Assembly (NCBI GenBank): GCA_963576735.1
Contig: OY755171.1
Span: 18,822,182-18,886,181, forward strand
Reading direction: 5' to 3'
Length of the DNA stretch: 64,000 bases
Origin: Bedellia somnulentella
Taxonomy: Eukaryota; Arthropoda; Insecta; Lepidoptera; Bedelliidae
Below, one piece after another: positions 30,955 to 42,224 of this stretch. A program made the translations under genes and the position numbers. Below the pieces are notes generated by a model that ran no database searches, had not been told where the DNA came from, and worked only from the letters and a program-made list of their open reading frames with translations. The number at the start of each line of letters is the position of its first letter. Position 1 is the stretch's first letter.

Positions 30955-31180
30955 GAAAGAAAAATTTCGACACCAGCGGTATGGACCCTCATGTGGGGAT
31001 TATTTATTAGTAATAATCCCCACATTATGTTTTCCCAGTCTTCCCGTGACCATGATAGCTGAAAAGTTTTCGAAACGTCGGGCTTTAAAAATAATGTAAT
31101 AACACGCGATTAAAATATCCGAAAATCAATAGTTGTTTCAATTATAATGTGCAATCGTGAAAATCTTAGAAAATACTATA
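30955..31180 (-). repeat. SINE family E tail plus associated repeat
   Basis: TTTCGACACCAGCGG is the inverse of the family E junction. The block TAATAACACGCGATTAAAAT, then CCGAAAATCAATAGTTG (31097-31170), recurs inverted at 63213-63290. Confidence 0.5.
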
Positions 31181-31273
31181 GGGGTTTCTGTTTGCCCCAA
31201 TGTCATAGCTATTGATTTTCAAATCCAATAAGACTCAGTAATTTTTATATAAAATAGGTGGATTTTAATGTTA

Positions 31274-31360
31274 TGAACACCAGGTGACAATAAACAAATA
31301 TGCTTTTCTCTAACATTACTTGCTCTGCCAGCCTTATTCATATGGGGTAGCCGACTTAAC
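31274..31360 (+). repeat. SINE family C, decayed fragment
   Basis: GAACACCAGGTGACAATAAA and a CTCTGCCAGCCTTATTC block remain. Confidence 0.4.
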
Positions 31361-31385
31361 TTTGAGTTTGAGTTTTTACATATAT

Positions 31386-31528
31386 ACATACATATACTCA
31401 CGCCATTAGTTCCCATTGGGGTAGGCAGAGACTATTGATCACCATTTCGTACGATCCTGACAGACCTCTCTAGCTTCGTTTACATCCATCAATCTTTTCA
31501 AGCATGCTCTTTTATTCTTCATACTTTT
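31386..31528 (-). mobile_element. LINE family B 3' end
   Basis: Inverse of the family: CATATACTCACGCCATTAGT, GTAGGCAGAGACTATTGATC and GCATGCTCTTTTATTCTTC. Short 5'-truncated copy. Confidence 0.75.
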
Positions 31529-31839
31529 GAGTTTTTATTGTTCCTTATTATGTGCATACAATAATGAGCTCGAATATTCAAAATACATATTATATCTAAT
31601 TTATTTTACTATAAAACGCACGTATGTGATATGGTTTATCGTTGCGTCATTCTTTTGTCTGTTGTTTTACTATCATCAAAGGATGCTGAATACATGGACA
31701 CTTTGTGTTCTTTGTTTAATTGTATCAGCGACCATGTATCATAGGCATCTGTAACAAATTCCAAACCAACCGTCTTAATAAAAGTGGTGTCTTCAACGAG
31801 ACGTTGCGATTTGGCTGAGGATTTGATCTTTGTCTCTCA
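31529..31839. other. spacer, nothing recognised
   Basis: The 75-codon frame 31527-31754 is hydrophobic but has no start context or homology I can point to. Confidence 0.35.
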
Positions 31840-32076
31840 ATACATATACTCACGGCTTTAAATTCCTAAAAGAGGTAGCCAAAACTTCAGAATAATAATT
31901 ACTCAGCCACTTTTGAAAGTGGCGAGGGGGAAAGATAACAAAATATTGATTCTTGGTGATGGATCTCCAACCGCATCGCCCAAAAATCCCTTAAAAGCCC
32001 CAAACCCTTAGTCGCCTCTTACGATCAGCCACAGGCAGAAATGGGGTAGTGCTATTCTAAACTGGCACTACACAGC
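31840..32076 (-). repeat. SINE family A, full length, diverged
   Basis: All blocks are present; the tail is reduced to CATATACTCACGG without repeats. Confidence 0.8.
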
Positions 32077-32158
32077 AAACTCTCTAAATCTAAGTGTTAA
32101 TAGTAATGGGAAAGTGATAGATAGGTTCTGCTTGATATTATCTTTATCTTATTATATA

Positions 32159-32526
32159 ACATGATAGTCCAGTGGATAGAACACCCGCCCAAAAACAGAA
32201 GGGCGTGAGTTCCAATCCGGGGTCGGGCCTACACCAATTTGTCTTTTCTAAAGTCATATGTGTGGTTAATTTATCATGGTTGTTAACGGTGAGGGAAAAC
32301 ATCGTGAGGAAACCCACATGGCTGAGTTGTACTTAGTCATTTGACAGTGTATTCGTACAAAACGGCGATAGGCCTGCCCCCTATCACGTGAGTACACTGT
32401 CTAAGCAAAACGTGGGTACCTTCTCTGGACACTAGATGGCGCTGCCATGTGAGTTCAGAAGTATTGGTACCTCTGCCAACCCCTTCGGGGATAAACGGCG
32501 TGAACGTTTATGTTATGTTATGTTAT
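32159..32526 (+). repeat. SINE family C, full length
   Basis: Head ATGATAGTCCAGTGGATAGA ... GTGAGTTCCAATCCGGGG, body with CTAAAGTCATATGTGTGG, and a (TTATG)n tail. It shares the subfamily word TTCTCTGGACACTAGATGGC with 52123-52500, where others read CTCTGAACACCAGGTGACAA. Confidence 0.85.
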
Positions 32527-32670
32527 TATATAAGTTCCTAGATTCCACACTAAGATAGGAAAGATACTCTTAATACGTAAATAGCAAAACATAAATAAGC
32601 TTAATACGTTTGAGCATCATGCGGATAAAGAGGAGCTAGGCTTGGACTTTGACCGATTGAAAGACATACA

Positions 32671-32806
32671 TGCCCGATTTCTGAATAGAGTATTCAAGCT
32701 GAGAACGACTTAAGTATCGTTTTGTCTCATTCAGTTGTTAAGATTTCAATACGACAGAACGATACATAAGTTGTTCTTAGCTGGAATACTCAATTCAGAA
32801 ATCGGT
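32671..32806. mobile_element. small MITE, copy 1
   Basis: Inverted ends CCGATTTCTGAATAGAGTAT / ATACTCAATTCAGAAATCGG enclose a 90 bp core; copy 2 is at 52855-52982. Confidence 0.7.
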
Positions 32807-32975
32807 CGACAATATGCTTACTAGAGAAGTAATATAAAACATTAATAATTTTGCCAATTTGTAACATTACCACACCATATATTATGTTCATTTTATAACA
32901 TTCGTCCCAATTTTTTTTCTGAAGAGAAACGGAGGAGGTTATTAAATTATGTTCCTTTCAATAACTATCTAGCTA

Positions 32976-33211
32976 CCTATACTCACAGCTATTAATCCTA
33001 ATGAAGGGTAATCAGAGCTTTGAAATTTCCTAAGCCACTTTCGGAAATTGATTGGGGAAGGGATAATAAAAACAAAGTATCTTTGTTGGTGGGTCTCCGG
33101 CCACATCACCCTACAAACCCTTAAAAAGCCTCGTAGGTACCCTTTGTCACCTTGTCTGAAGCTCACTAGAAATAATAAGGGTAGTGCTTTTCTAAGCCAA
33201 CATCGCACAGC
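32976..33211 (-). repeat. SINE family A, diverged
   Basis: Complete in outline (ACTCACAGCTATTAATCC to TTCTAAGCCAACATCGCAC). Overlapping frames on both strands are incidental. Confidence 0.7.
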
Positions 33212-33369
33212 AAGTTACAGATTAATAAATGATAGTTAAAAGGATCAAGCTAATAAAGAACCATGAATGAACAGTTTTTTACAAGGAGCCATGCTGACGA
33301 GTTTCTGCATGACCTATCTATCTGCTGTCATCTCAGTTTATCTGCATGAGCTATTTAGAATCTATTTAA

Positions 33370-33522
33370 TACATGCATATACTCACGGCTATAGATCCCA
33401 AAAAGGGTTAGCCAGAGCTTTAGAGCTAGAAACCCCTCAGTTAAATGTTGACAGGGGACGAGATGGTAGAAATAAAGTATTGTTGGTGAAGGTTCCCAAC
33501 CGCATCGCCCAAAAACCACTTG
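33370..33522 (-). repeat. SINE family A, 5'-truncated
   Basis: Contains the 3' two thirds and stops after CATCGCCCAAAAACCACTTG. Confidence 0.7.
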
Positions 33523-33929
33523 AAAATGTTATATAAAGGTATTTATTTAGTACAGTAGCTGAATATAGCATTATATTAACCGTTCACTGGACATATCTTT
33601 CTATGTAGCACCTATTATAGTTTTAACCCTACACACCTAACCTTCGTTGATGCGACGAGTACACGACAGAAAATTCGTTGTCTTTTTTCTGTGCTTACAG
33701 ATATAATGACAACGTTTATAGCTAACTCAGAGTTCGTCGACCTCTTCTGGTAGGCAACCTATTTTACGATATATTCCAATAATGTTCGTCGTTTCGACGA
33801 ATGGTTAGGGTTTGTGTATATATTTTTCACAACTTTAGTTTATCATTTTTGCAGTTTTTATCCTAGATGCAAGATGCGTACTGTTCGATGTGTGTATAAC
33901 GTGTTGGTTATTAGAAAAGGAAGACAGGA

Positions 33930-34198
33930 CTCCATAAGAAGACTTTATTTAATAGCGAAAATGAAGAAAATGTTTAAGAAGATGATGTTCAAAGTGATAA
34001 TCAGTCTGAACAGGCCTTTACATTTCTATCGTACAAACGTAAGCCATTTTAGATAGTTTACATGCTATCATTTTGTGATGTAAAAACTGCTGTCAATCCC
34101 ACAAAAGAAGCCATGAATCATTGAATTTTACAATGGTACTAAAGGTGGTGGAGACCCATTTGAGCAAACGTGTTCAGTTAAGTCACGCAACAGAGAAA
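33930..34198 (+). pseudogene. piggyBac transposase relic
   Basis: An acidic N-terminal stretch (LFNSENEENV, stop, EDDVQSDNQSEQ) is followed, after a large deletion, by IIEFYNGTKGGGDPF and SRNRERNQW, which recall the conserved FYN-x-TKGGVD and Arg/Trp-rich region of piggyBac transposases. There are several stops, so it cannot make a transposase. Confidence 0.6.
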
Positions 34199-34231
34199 GA
34201 AATCAATGGCAAAAGTGAATTTATTATGAGA

Positions 34232-35196
34232 CTAGTGGATCGTCCCAGCTTTGCACGGGTAGCGTTGTTTTTTTAAATATCTGAGGTTTCTTTCTTCAGT
34301 CACTGCTCAAGCATTGTGAAATTCAGCGCAATGTTTTCAATTTATTAAATTTATAGCACTCCCTAAACAGTGTAGTTTGGTGATTTTAAATGCTCTTTGA
34401 TGAACGGTTCAGTATTTCCGTTTAATAGCAAATTTTGAAATAAAACGCTATGAAGTATTTATAACAGTCTAAAAAACAAATCATTACGTGATGTAGGATG
34501 CAACTACTGGCGCCATCTAGTATGTTATATGTAAATTTGTAAAGATTTGATTTAGATCATGGGCGCGATGGCTTATTTTATGTATAATTTCGGTGTTTGT
34601 CTACCGATTTCTATGATTCTTTTTTTATTGCATAGGTAATAATGTTTCCTTTTTTAAATTTGGGATGAGTGAGACGTTTACAAACGTAAGAGTAAACAAA
34701 TATAATCAGAATGTTCCGAACTGCTAAGCTATCAGGAATTACACGTGTTATTGTGAGTCAACCGTAAAAGATAGACATAAACTGTTGAGGATTTTTTTTT
34801 AGATAATTTTATGAAGAATATTTCCGTCATACATGATTTCTATGTAAATTTAACCATTAAGGCTGCACACGCGACGGAAGATTAAAAAATGGGGTAACTT
34901 CTCCCGTTTTCCCCAAAATTTCCCAAAATTACCCTTTACTACTCGGTTGGAAAGTATACAAAAACCTGCCCCGGAGTATGAAGAATAATTGTACCAAGTT
35001 TCGTTAAAATCCGTCGAGTAGTTTTTGTTTCCATAAAGAACATACAAACCGACAGACAAGACAGACAGACAGACAAAAAATTTACTGATTGCATTTTTGG
35101 CATCAGTATCGATCCCTAATCACCACCTGATGGTTATTTTGAAAATATATTTCATGTACAGAATTGACCTCTCTACAGATTTATTATAAGTATAGA
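34232..35196 (-). mobile_element. Helitron-like element H4, 965 bp
   Basis: Same ends as H3 (CTAGTGGATCGTCCCAGC; complement of TCTATACTTATAATAAATC). Inserted into the piggyBac remnant, so it is the younger of the two. The (GACA)n run is short here. Confidence 0.75.
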
Positions 35197-35801
35197 TGAT
35201 GAATATACCACTATCAAAAAGTACATTAGTTTGTCATACATAACACCACTGTACAGGGCAAAAAAATAATACTTAGCGTGATTTGATATAGCAACTGCAT
35301 TAGCAGCTTGTTGAACTGTGGCTGAAAATCAGACTTAAAATTCTTACTATTCCGTCGCACATAATAGATATCATTTAAAGAATGAATAGCACGATCAAGG
35401 TCTGTAATCACCTGGGAGTGATTTGGGATTGGCAGAAACACCAAATAATGAAAAAAGAAAAGTCTGTGGTGATATATTCTTACAAGTTAATTAGTTAATT
35501 TTAAGACTGCCCTAAAAAAAATTTTTTAATGTTTTTTTTTTCATTTTAATTTTAATTTTACCTAATGCCTCAACTAATCTCATTGAAAACTGTGCCTCAC
35601 TTAAAGACTGATAAAATCAATATGATTACAGCAAAATTCAAGTTGATTGTTTTATTTTAAAGAATAGTAGTTGGTTCATATAATCAATAATAAATATTAC
35701 ATTATATGACATCAAATTACTAAAATAAAGCACTTTAAAAAGATGCTTGTCGCATCGACGTTATAGGGGGCGAGCGAACGTTAGGTGTCATCTAGGGTTA
35801 A

Positions 35802-36240
35802 GATCTGTGTTTTTTTTTACATTTCTTAACCTGTATGTACATTTGTACATACTTGATTTCACCATCCACAATCTATTTTGAATCTAATTCGATATATTTA
35901 CTGGAACAGCGTTATCAAGGAACTAGTATTGGAGACAAAGTTTACTTGTCAGTGATTCCTGCTATTTAATAGAACGAAAACCATTAATTATAGGACTACG
36001 GGCTTTTCTGTTTAAGTAGCGAATATTAGTTACTGATACCTGACTAACGCAATTTAATAACTTAATATTGATGAAAACTTTTATTAAACTTGTGATGTAT
36101 TGTGTTGTGATGTATTGGTAACCTTTCCGTTACACAAAACACAGTGAGAGGTTAAAGTCAAGTTTACATCATCAGTCAATCAGGTAAGTGCCAGCACGGC
36201 GCGGTCGTTGGTTTTTACGTGGTGGTAGTTAACTAATTAC
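35802..36240. other. spacer with an exon-like end
   Basis: CAGTCAATCAGGTAAGTG at about 36173-36190 is a strong donor context and could end a non-coding first exon, perhaps of Tada1. No coding sequence is seen. Confidence 0.25.
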
Positions 36241-37599
36241 TAGTGTTGCAACAGAACTCTGCTTCCGCTTCCGCAACTGCAGAAGTTCCGCATGTTTTTT
36301 CACTTCTGTTTCTGCTTCTGGTTCCGCAAACTTGATAACAGAAGTCTTAACGGAGCAGTAGACGCGACGGCGCACAAAGGTAGGTCTTTAGGTTTTATGC
36401 GGCCAAAATTGAATTTTTAAAGTAGTTTTAAATACAAAATATAATATCTCTCTACCTTAACAAGAGACCAGGCGATAATAAACTGGTCCTCTTGCCTTCG
36501 TAACCCGTGCGGGGTGCATGTACAGGGAGTGGGAACTTGATAGTCGCCCACTATGCACGCGTTTGCTCTCTACACTATTAAAGTGACTTATCTTTGTTCA
36601 TCAATATTTTTGATTTGTAAATAGTTGACCAAGTAAAAGCTATTGATTCTAATGCATCAAGTATTAGCAGTAAAGCATTATATAATAAAAAAAAATGTCA
36701 ACCAAGTATGGTTAAACACTTCATTTTAATGCTTTTAAACATATTGCGATTTCCTCGAAAAATATTCCAGATTTTTTCATTCAAAAGTATTTAAGTTATA
36801 TTATCGCTTCCTATCGCCGTGACATTATTATTTACTATTAAACTTTATGCTCTTGTCTTATGATTCAGATAAAAAACAGCTGCAGATAGGTGCCGATAGG
36901 GTAAAAAAAAGCAATTGAAAAATTTCCAAAAAAAAGTAGTTTTTTTTTATTGGTAGGTTTTTTTTGTTTGTCCAGAATGAAATTAGTTACCTGCCAATTT
37001 CTGTACTGAGAGTATAGCATAATATTCGCTTCTCCTTACACATTAATTATTCACAAGAAACAAGCACTTTCTGATGTTTAGAGATAATTATTAAGTATTT
37101 TCGGACTACGATGATCTGGAGTAACGAATTGCAGTATACGTCAACAGGATGCGACAATACATTACTATGTAACTTTTTCGTTTAAAAGAAATATATTTTA
37201 CGTCTGTGATGTTGGGTTTATTACGTTTTTTTATTTATTTATTTTTTTCATATTTATATTTATTTAATTTCAACACAAAGTTGATTTTATTATCAATTGT
37301 ATCATTTAGAACAGTCATATCAATTAAAATAATTTTGGCCGCATAAATATTAGAAACCTACCTATGTGCGGCGGCACGGCGCGGGTGGTTGCGGGGGCCG
37401 CGCGTGGACAGTTGTACACGAGCGACGACGTCGAGCGTACAAATTTAATAAAATATTTTTTTTAATGTAAAATTGATATTTTTTCATAGTGTTAACGCTT
37501 CCGTTTCCGCTTCCGCTTCCGTTTCCGCTTCCGTTAAGATTTACTTTTGACATCTGTTTCCGTTTCTGCTTCCGTTATGCCAGTTCCGTTGCATCACTA
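36241..37599. mobile_element. non-autonomous hAT-like element, 1359 bp
   Basis: Perfect 8 bp target duplication CTAATTAC (36233-36240, 37600-37607) and hAT-style ends TAGTGTTGCAACAGAACT / inverse TAGTGATGCAACGGAACTG. Both subterminal regions consist of TTCCGC/TTCCGT-type hexamers. A GC-rich block sits at 37365-37440. No transposase is visible; the frames at 37362-37677 are read from the hexamer repeats. Confidence 0.85.
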
Positions 37600-37639
37600 C
37601 TAATTACAAATGTAGGTATGTATGTAGTATCTACTCGAA

Positions 37640-37831
37640 TTCATACATACATATCCTTGAGTCTATACATCGCTTGAAGAGTAACCAGAGCTTCATAATA
37701 ATAATGTATAAAATCTTTAGCCACTTTTGAAAATCCTCCAACCGCATCGCCCAAAAATATTTAAAGACCAAAAATATTTAAAGACCCCAATACCGATGGG
37801 TTGGTGCTATTCTAATGCAACACTACACAGC
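37640..37831 (-). repeat. SINE family A, short and decayed
   Basis: Keeps GCATCGCCCAAAAATATTT and TTCTAATGCAACACTACAC; the centre is missing. Confidence 0.6.
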
Positions 37832-38116
37832 TCACTATTCTAAAAATGCTTCACTTATGAAATTTGTCTTAAATGTGTAAAACTCCAAAGTTAGCTGACT
37901 TCATTTGATGTTGGCGAACTTGTTATCGCTATACAAAAAAGGTTGCCACGAAGAAAAAGTAATTTAATTGTTTATTTAATTTAGTAAGGTTTAAATTAAA
38001 CCTGTATTCGTTGAATTAAACTGTGTGTGAAAGTAAGAGAGTTTCTAAAGTTATTCCATTTTAAACCAAGAGATTCTAAAGATATTAATTATATCAGATA
38101 GCCATTGGTAAGCAGT

Positions 38117-38515
38117 ATGTCGTCAGAGGTGTTAAACGCAGCTCGTCGTAAATTAAACGAGGCTCTCGGTGAAAAAGCCACCAAATACTTCAACCAAATG
38201 AAGATGTGGTTCCGGATGAAGCTCACCAAAGAAGAGTTCGACACGGAAGCCAGATCCCTATTGTCACCAGATCAAGTGCATTTCCACAATGAGTTTCTGT
38301 TAGCGTTGCTCAATAAAGTTGAAGGTTTAGCTGAAAGTTCTATCAGTGTGTCTCATGAGAAAGTGAGTTCCCATAGTAGAAACAGTCGACGACACAAGAG
38401 AACTTCTAGAAGTGCATCAGAGAAACACAGCTTTGAGGTTCCTGATCTTCTGGAATATTTGCCTCCTAACTCTCCGCCTGGTGCTGGAAGTGATGGTGTC
38501 AAATATGCTGTCCAG
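38117..38515 (+). CDS. Tada1: Tada1 exon 1
   Basis: 133 codons, including a Ser/Arg-rich linker (RNSRRHKRTSRSASEK); ends CCAG/GTACTA in phase 0. Confidence 0.9.
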
Positions 38516-41500
38516 GTACTAATTTATCTATGAAACACACACATAAACACCCACACATATACACTCACACAATACACGTTTGTTGGTATAGTAGTAATTT
38601 AAACTTGATTTATAATTTTTATTTCTAATTTTGTTTGTTAGGTATAGTTGTAATTTAATTTTAATTTTCTGTATGTTATAATAGTTTTGAGTTAAAATCT
38701 GTATGCCAATCATGTAAGGGCACCTGCAATACAGGATTTTACCTAGTGTGGGGACCGTCAATACTTTTTGATGTAAATTTTGATAAAAATAAATGATTTT
38801 GATTTGATTTGATTTGAATTACTTTTCATAAAAAGCTGTGCAATTTCTCTCATTATATTGTCGATCTTGATTTTTGAACTTTTTGTTTAACTCATTGTCA
38901 ATCAATTAAGCAAATTTTTTTTTGATACCAGCAGTACTCAAACCCACAACATCTGGGTATAAGACCCCGTCACTCTGCCAACTGATTGATTAGGAATAAT
39001 CTCCACTTGAGGTTTTCATGCAAAACAAATGTTTTGGATGCATGTTTTTTATTTACACTTTTAATTAACCATTGCACTTAAGGGTACAATGGCCATGATG
39101 TTTCAACCTTCTTTTGTTGCAGCCAACAATATTATTTCTCCACTGAAGTGCTTACTCAATCCTACCCTAAGCTGGTCACTTTGGCTATAATTCACCACAC
39201 TTGCTCAGTATAATTTGGCATATGTTAAAGACCTAGGGAAACTGGGTAGCATGGAAACATCTTATAAAAATATTCAATTCAATATGTAATATATAATAGA
39301 ACTGGGATCCCTATGTTTCTGTATTGAGAGCAAAATGCTCTAAGTAATGGACCACAGAGACAGTAAATTAATCACTTTTTGTGCTTACACTTTATGTAGG
39401 CCATTGTAATTTTTACACATTCTTCGCAAAGTTAAAACATATTTTTTCCATTGCAGGAAGTATTCTTACCTGACCATGCACTCATCCTGGGTCGGTTCAT
39501 GTTGGCTGCTTGGGAGTTGGGGCTGGAAGGTGCGGATGATGATGCAGCTGATGTTATAGTAGTTGCTGTTCAAGTGAGTTTCTTAATTACCTAGGTTTTT
39601 CTTATGGTTTTAAACATTTTGCTCTTCTAAAATTTCCTTAGTTTCTATAATATGTTTTATACTCTTAAATTTTAATAGTTTTTCAGAAGACCTTTTCTAC
39701 AAATTCTAATATAAATAGTCTCAAATGTTATTTATTTGTTTCTATACAAAGTCTTTGTTCATTATTACTTTTCCCTTCTCGCTTCATTTTGGACATCCCT
39801 TTTGTGTAGAACTTCCAACTCAGCAATTAAGTTAATGTTGATAAATTATCTACCCTTATAACTTAAGAAAGGACAGCTTTAATAAGTTCAGGATATTAAC
39901 CAACTCCTCTCTGCATTAAATTTGGAAGTATTCAAACTAGCTATCAAAGTGCAAGTACACCCTATATTATAGAAATCATTTCTGCTTCTGACTTAATAAA
40001 AATATTTTGTTGAAATGATGCTGCAATTAGGCATTCAGTTTCCTTTGGAAGTGTTGTTAGAACAATCAATAATGAAATTTTAATTATTTAAATGTTTTAA
40101 TTGTGTTCAAAAATATTGCATGCCTGTAAAGGAAATAAACATTATTAAAATAGTTGTTAGCAATGTTTCTAGGTAGCCTGGGAAACCATCCCATCATAAC
40201 ATTTTCTCTTAATATTTGCATATAGGTTGTTTGGAAGAGATCACTCCAAGCAATAAGACCGCCAACTTCTATTGAGAAATAATCTGTGTAAAATGCTTTT
40301 CACTATGATGCACAATACCTCAATGGTTTACTGTGGTCAGTAATGTATTGGAAAAATAGGCTTATTCCGTTTATCCACCCTAAAAAATCCTCCCTAAGTC
40401 GGATATTCGGAAACGCATGTCCGATTTTCCACCCTGAACGGGGTGGATAATCGGAATTCATAATAAAATGTTTCTTCCGATTTTTTACCCCAAGTACAGT
40501 CATTCACAGAAACATACTCACAACCTGGTCCAAGAAACTTCAACAAAGATATACATACCTACTTTCCTACTTACAGTCTAACTATAACTATAACTAACAA
40601 CTATAATAAATCTGCAATTGAAATTAATAATTGCAATGATTTGTGTCATTACAAGATATGTCTAGAAAGACGTAAATGATAGATGAGTTATCAAAACATT
40701 TTTCAGCTCAAACAAAAAGGAAAGTAGGTCTGTATATCTTAGTATTTTAATGTTCACGATGTTTCTTGGACCGGGTTTGTTTTGTAAATGACTGTACGTA
40801 GCCAGGGTAGAAAATCGGAAGAAACATTTTATTATGAATTCCGATTATCCACCCCGTTCAGGGTGGATAATCGGACATGCGTTTCCGAATATCCGACTTA
40901 GGGAGGATTTTTCAGGGTGGATAAACGGAATAAGCCGAAAAATACCTTGAATAAAGATAAAGCTTATAAACTTATTTTTAGTAAGTTGCTTAGTGTTAGA
41001 GACATTAAAACTGATTTAAATTTTTGTTGTATTTTAAACACAAAAAAAGCTTATCATCTAGTTGCTAATAAACAAAATTTTCTTTTCAATTCCAGTACTT
41101 TCTGAAAAACGTGATCTCATCAGTAATATCGCAGCGCAAAGGCTACAAGACTAGAAACAACAAATTCATATACGACATAGGGTGTAATATTCCAAACATG
41201 TGGCTAAGGAACTCTGCCAACGTTTATGACCCCCAAGCTGAAGGAAGACTGGTAGTTGAAGAGGGCCTTGATGGATTGGAGCCGCGATGTCCGCCAACTA
41301 TTGATGAAGTCGAGCAAGCGGCGGCGTATGAGATTGCTTGCAGGTAAATATTTATGTATTTATTTGTATTCAGACGTATGAATTATTTACCATGTAAGGT
41401 AATAAGTATGTTTTGCCACATGATACCGTTATGTGGGAGCTTGTTATCCTATTTTTGTATATTTGATAATATCATATTGTAAATTTAGCTGTAAGCCCAC

Positions 41501-42224
41501 CTAAATTTATAAAATAAATAAATAAAACTCTGTGGTAGGTAAAAATTAAGCAATGTGGGGGGCCTCTTCACTATCTATAACACTTTTATTATGATATGTG
41601 TTCAATTAGAAGATCACTATGTCATCTGTTCCCCCAGTGTAGTATAAGGGGACTTAGTGAACTGTAACTTTCTCAGTGATTATTATCATCAATAAAGGTC
41701 CTCTATTTTATTTTATTTACCATCTAAACTGTTTGGAGTGACTGAGTAATTATTATAATTATACAAGTTGGTTACCCTTTATGGGTTCAAGAACAAAACA
41801 AGTTTGCTTTGTAGGGCCCGCTTAGAATAGCACTAACACATTTCTTCCCGAGTGTCGTAATTTAGAAATCCTTCAGTCAGGGTGACTGAGGATTTTAAGG
41901 ATTTTTAAATTATTGTTGGATGACGCATCACCAAACAACCTTTATTGTACCATCTTTCCTTGCTCAACTTCCAAAAGCGGCTGAGAATATTTTAATTCTG
42001 AGGCTCACGGCACCCCTTTATGTGATTTATAACCGTGAACATATCTGTCTGTGTTTAAATGATTTTTTTATTACAGCGCACCTGATGTTTATAACGATGA
42101 CAAGTTATCAATAGAAGAGTTCTACAACACGCTACAAGTACATAAAAATGTTGTGGCGAATCATTCGGTGTATGCAGTCAATATGGAAAGGCTGGCGGCC
42201 CTTTTAAATCATCCAAGTTATTAG
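38117..42224 (+). CDS. Tada1: Transcriptional adapter 1 (SAGA subunit)
   Basis: Four exons: 38117-38515, 39457-39573, 41096-41343 and 42077-42224, joined in phase 0, 0, 2 by GT/AG introns, giving 303 residues (human TADA1: 335). The N-terminus MSSEVLNAARRKLNEALGE and KMWFRMKLTKEEFDTEAR match the start of the Ada1 family. Exons 2-3 encode the histone-fold segment (LPDHALILGRFMLAAWELGL ... NVISSVISQRKGYK) that pairs with SPT7/SUPT7L in the core of SAGA, the nuclear histone acetyltransferase coactivator. The C-terminus EFYNTLQVHKNVVANHSVYA is also typical. I chose the ATG at 38117; the frame stays open to a TTG at 38105, but no ATG lies there. AATAAA at 42263 is a likely polyadenylation signal. 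Introns hold a SINE E fragment, a foldback element and a SINE A. Confidence 0.92.
38911..39020 (-). repeat. SINE family E, decayed, in Tada1 intron 1
   Basis: TTGATACCAGCAGTACTCAA, AACCCACAACATCTGGGTAT and TAATCTCCACTTGAGGTTTT correspond to head and tail words of the family, with many changes. Confidence 0.45.
39457..39573 (+). CDS. Tada1: Tada1 exon 2
   Basis: Acceptor TCCATTGCAG, 39 codons, donor CAA/GTGAGT. Encodes the first part of the histone fold and an acidic loop (EGADDDAAD). Confidence 0.9.
40359..40936. mobile_element. foldback element with about 210 bp arms in Tada1 intron 2
   Basis: Flanked by a perfect 8 bp duplication GAAAAATA (40351-40358 and 40937-40944). The ends GGCTTATTCCGTTTATCC and their inverse start two arms of about 210 bp (40359-40568 and 40719-40936) around a loop of about 150 bp. 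Motifs such as GGATATTCGGAAACGCATGT are mirrored exactly. No coding capacity. The 8 bp duplication suggests hAT- or P-type mobilisation. Confidence 0.88.
41096..41343 (+). CDS. Tada1: Tada1 exon 3
   Basis: Acceptor CAATTCCAG; starts YFLKNVISSVISQRKGYK; ends GCTTGCAG/GTAAAT two bases into a Ser codon. Confidence 0.9.
41809..42046 (+). repeat. SINE family A in Tada1 intron 3
   Basis: Diverged copy (GGGCCCGCTTAGAATAGCAC to TATAACCGTGAACATATC), ending 31 bp before exon 4. Confidence 0.7.
42077..42224 (+). CDS. Tada1: Tada1 exon 4
   Basis: Acceptor TTTTTATTACAG; ends with ALLNHPSY and TAG. Confidence 0.9.

Larger units (their letters stand above)
33627..35797 (+). mobile_element. piggyBac-type element, deleted and interrupted
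   Basis: Flanked by TTAA on both sides (33623-33626, 35798-35801), with ends CCCTACACACCTAACCTTCG and the inverse CCCTAGATGACACCTAACG, both followed inside by GATGCGAC. These are the hallmarks of piggyBac elements. The transposase is a relic (see 33930-34198), and a Helitron occupies 34232-35196. Without the Helitron the element is about 1.2 kb. Confidence 0.8.

Noticed and set aside
38105..38116. Upstream TTG as start of Tada1
   Set aside because: TTG is not a usual insect start; the first ATG (38117) gives an N-terminus that aligns with other Ada1 proteins.
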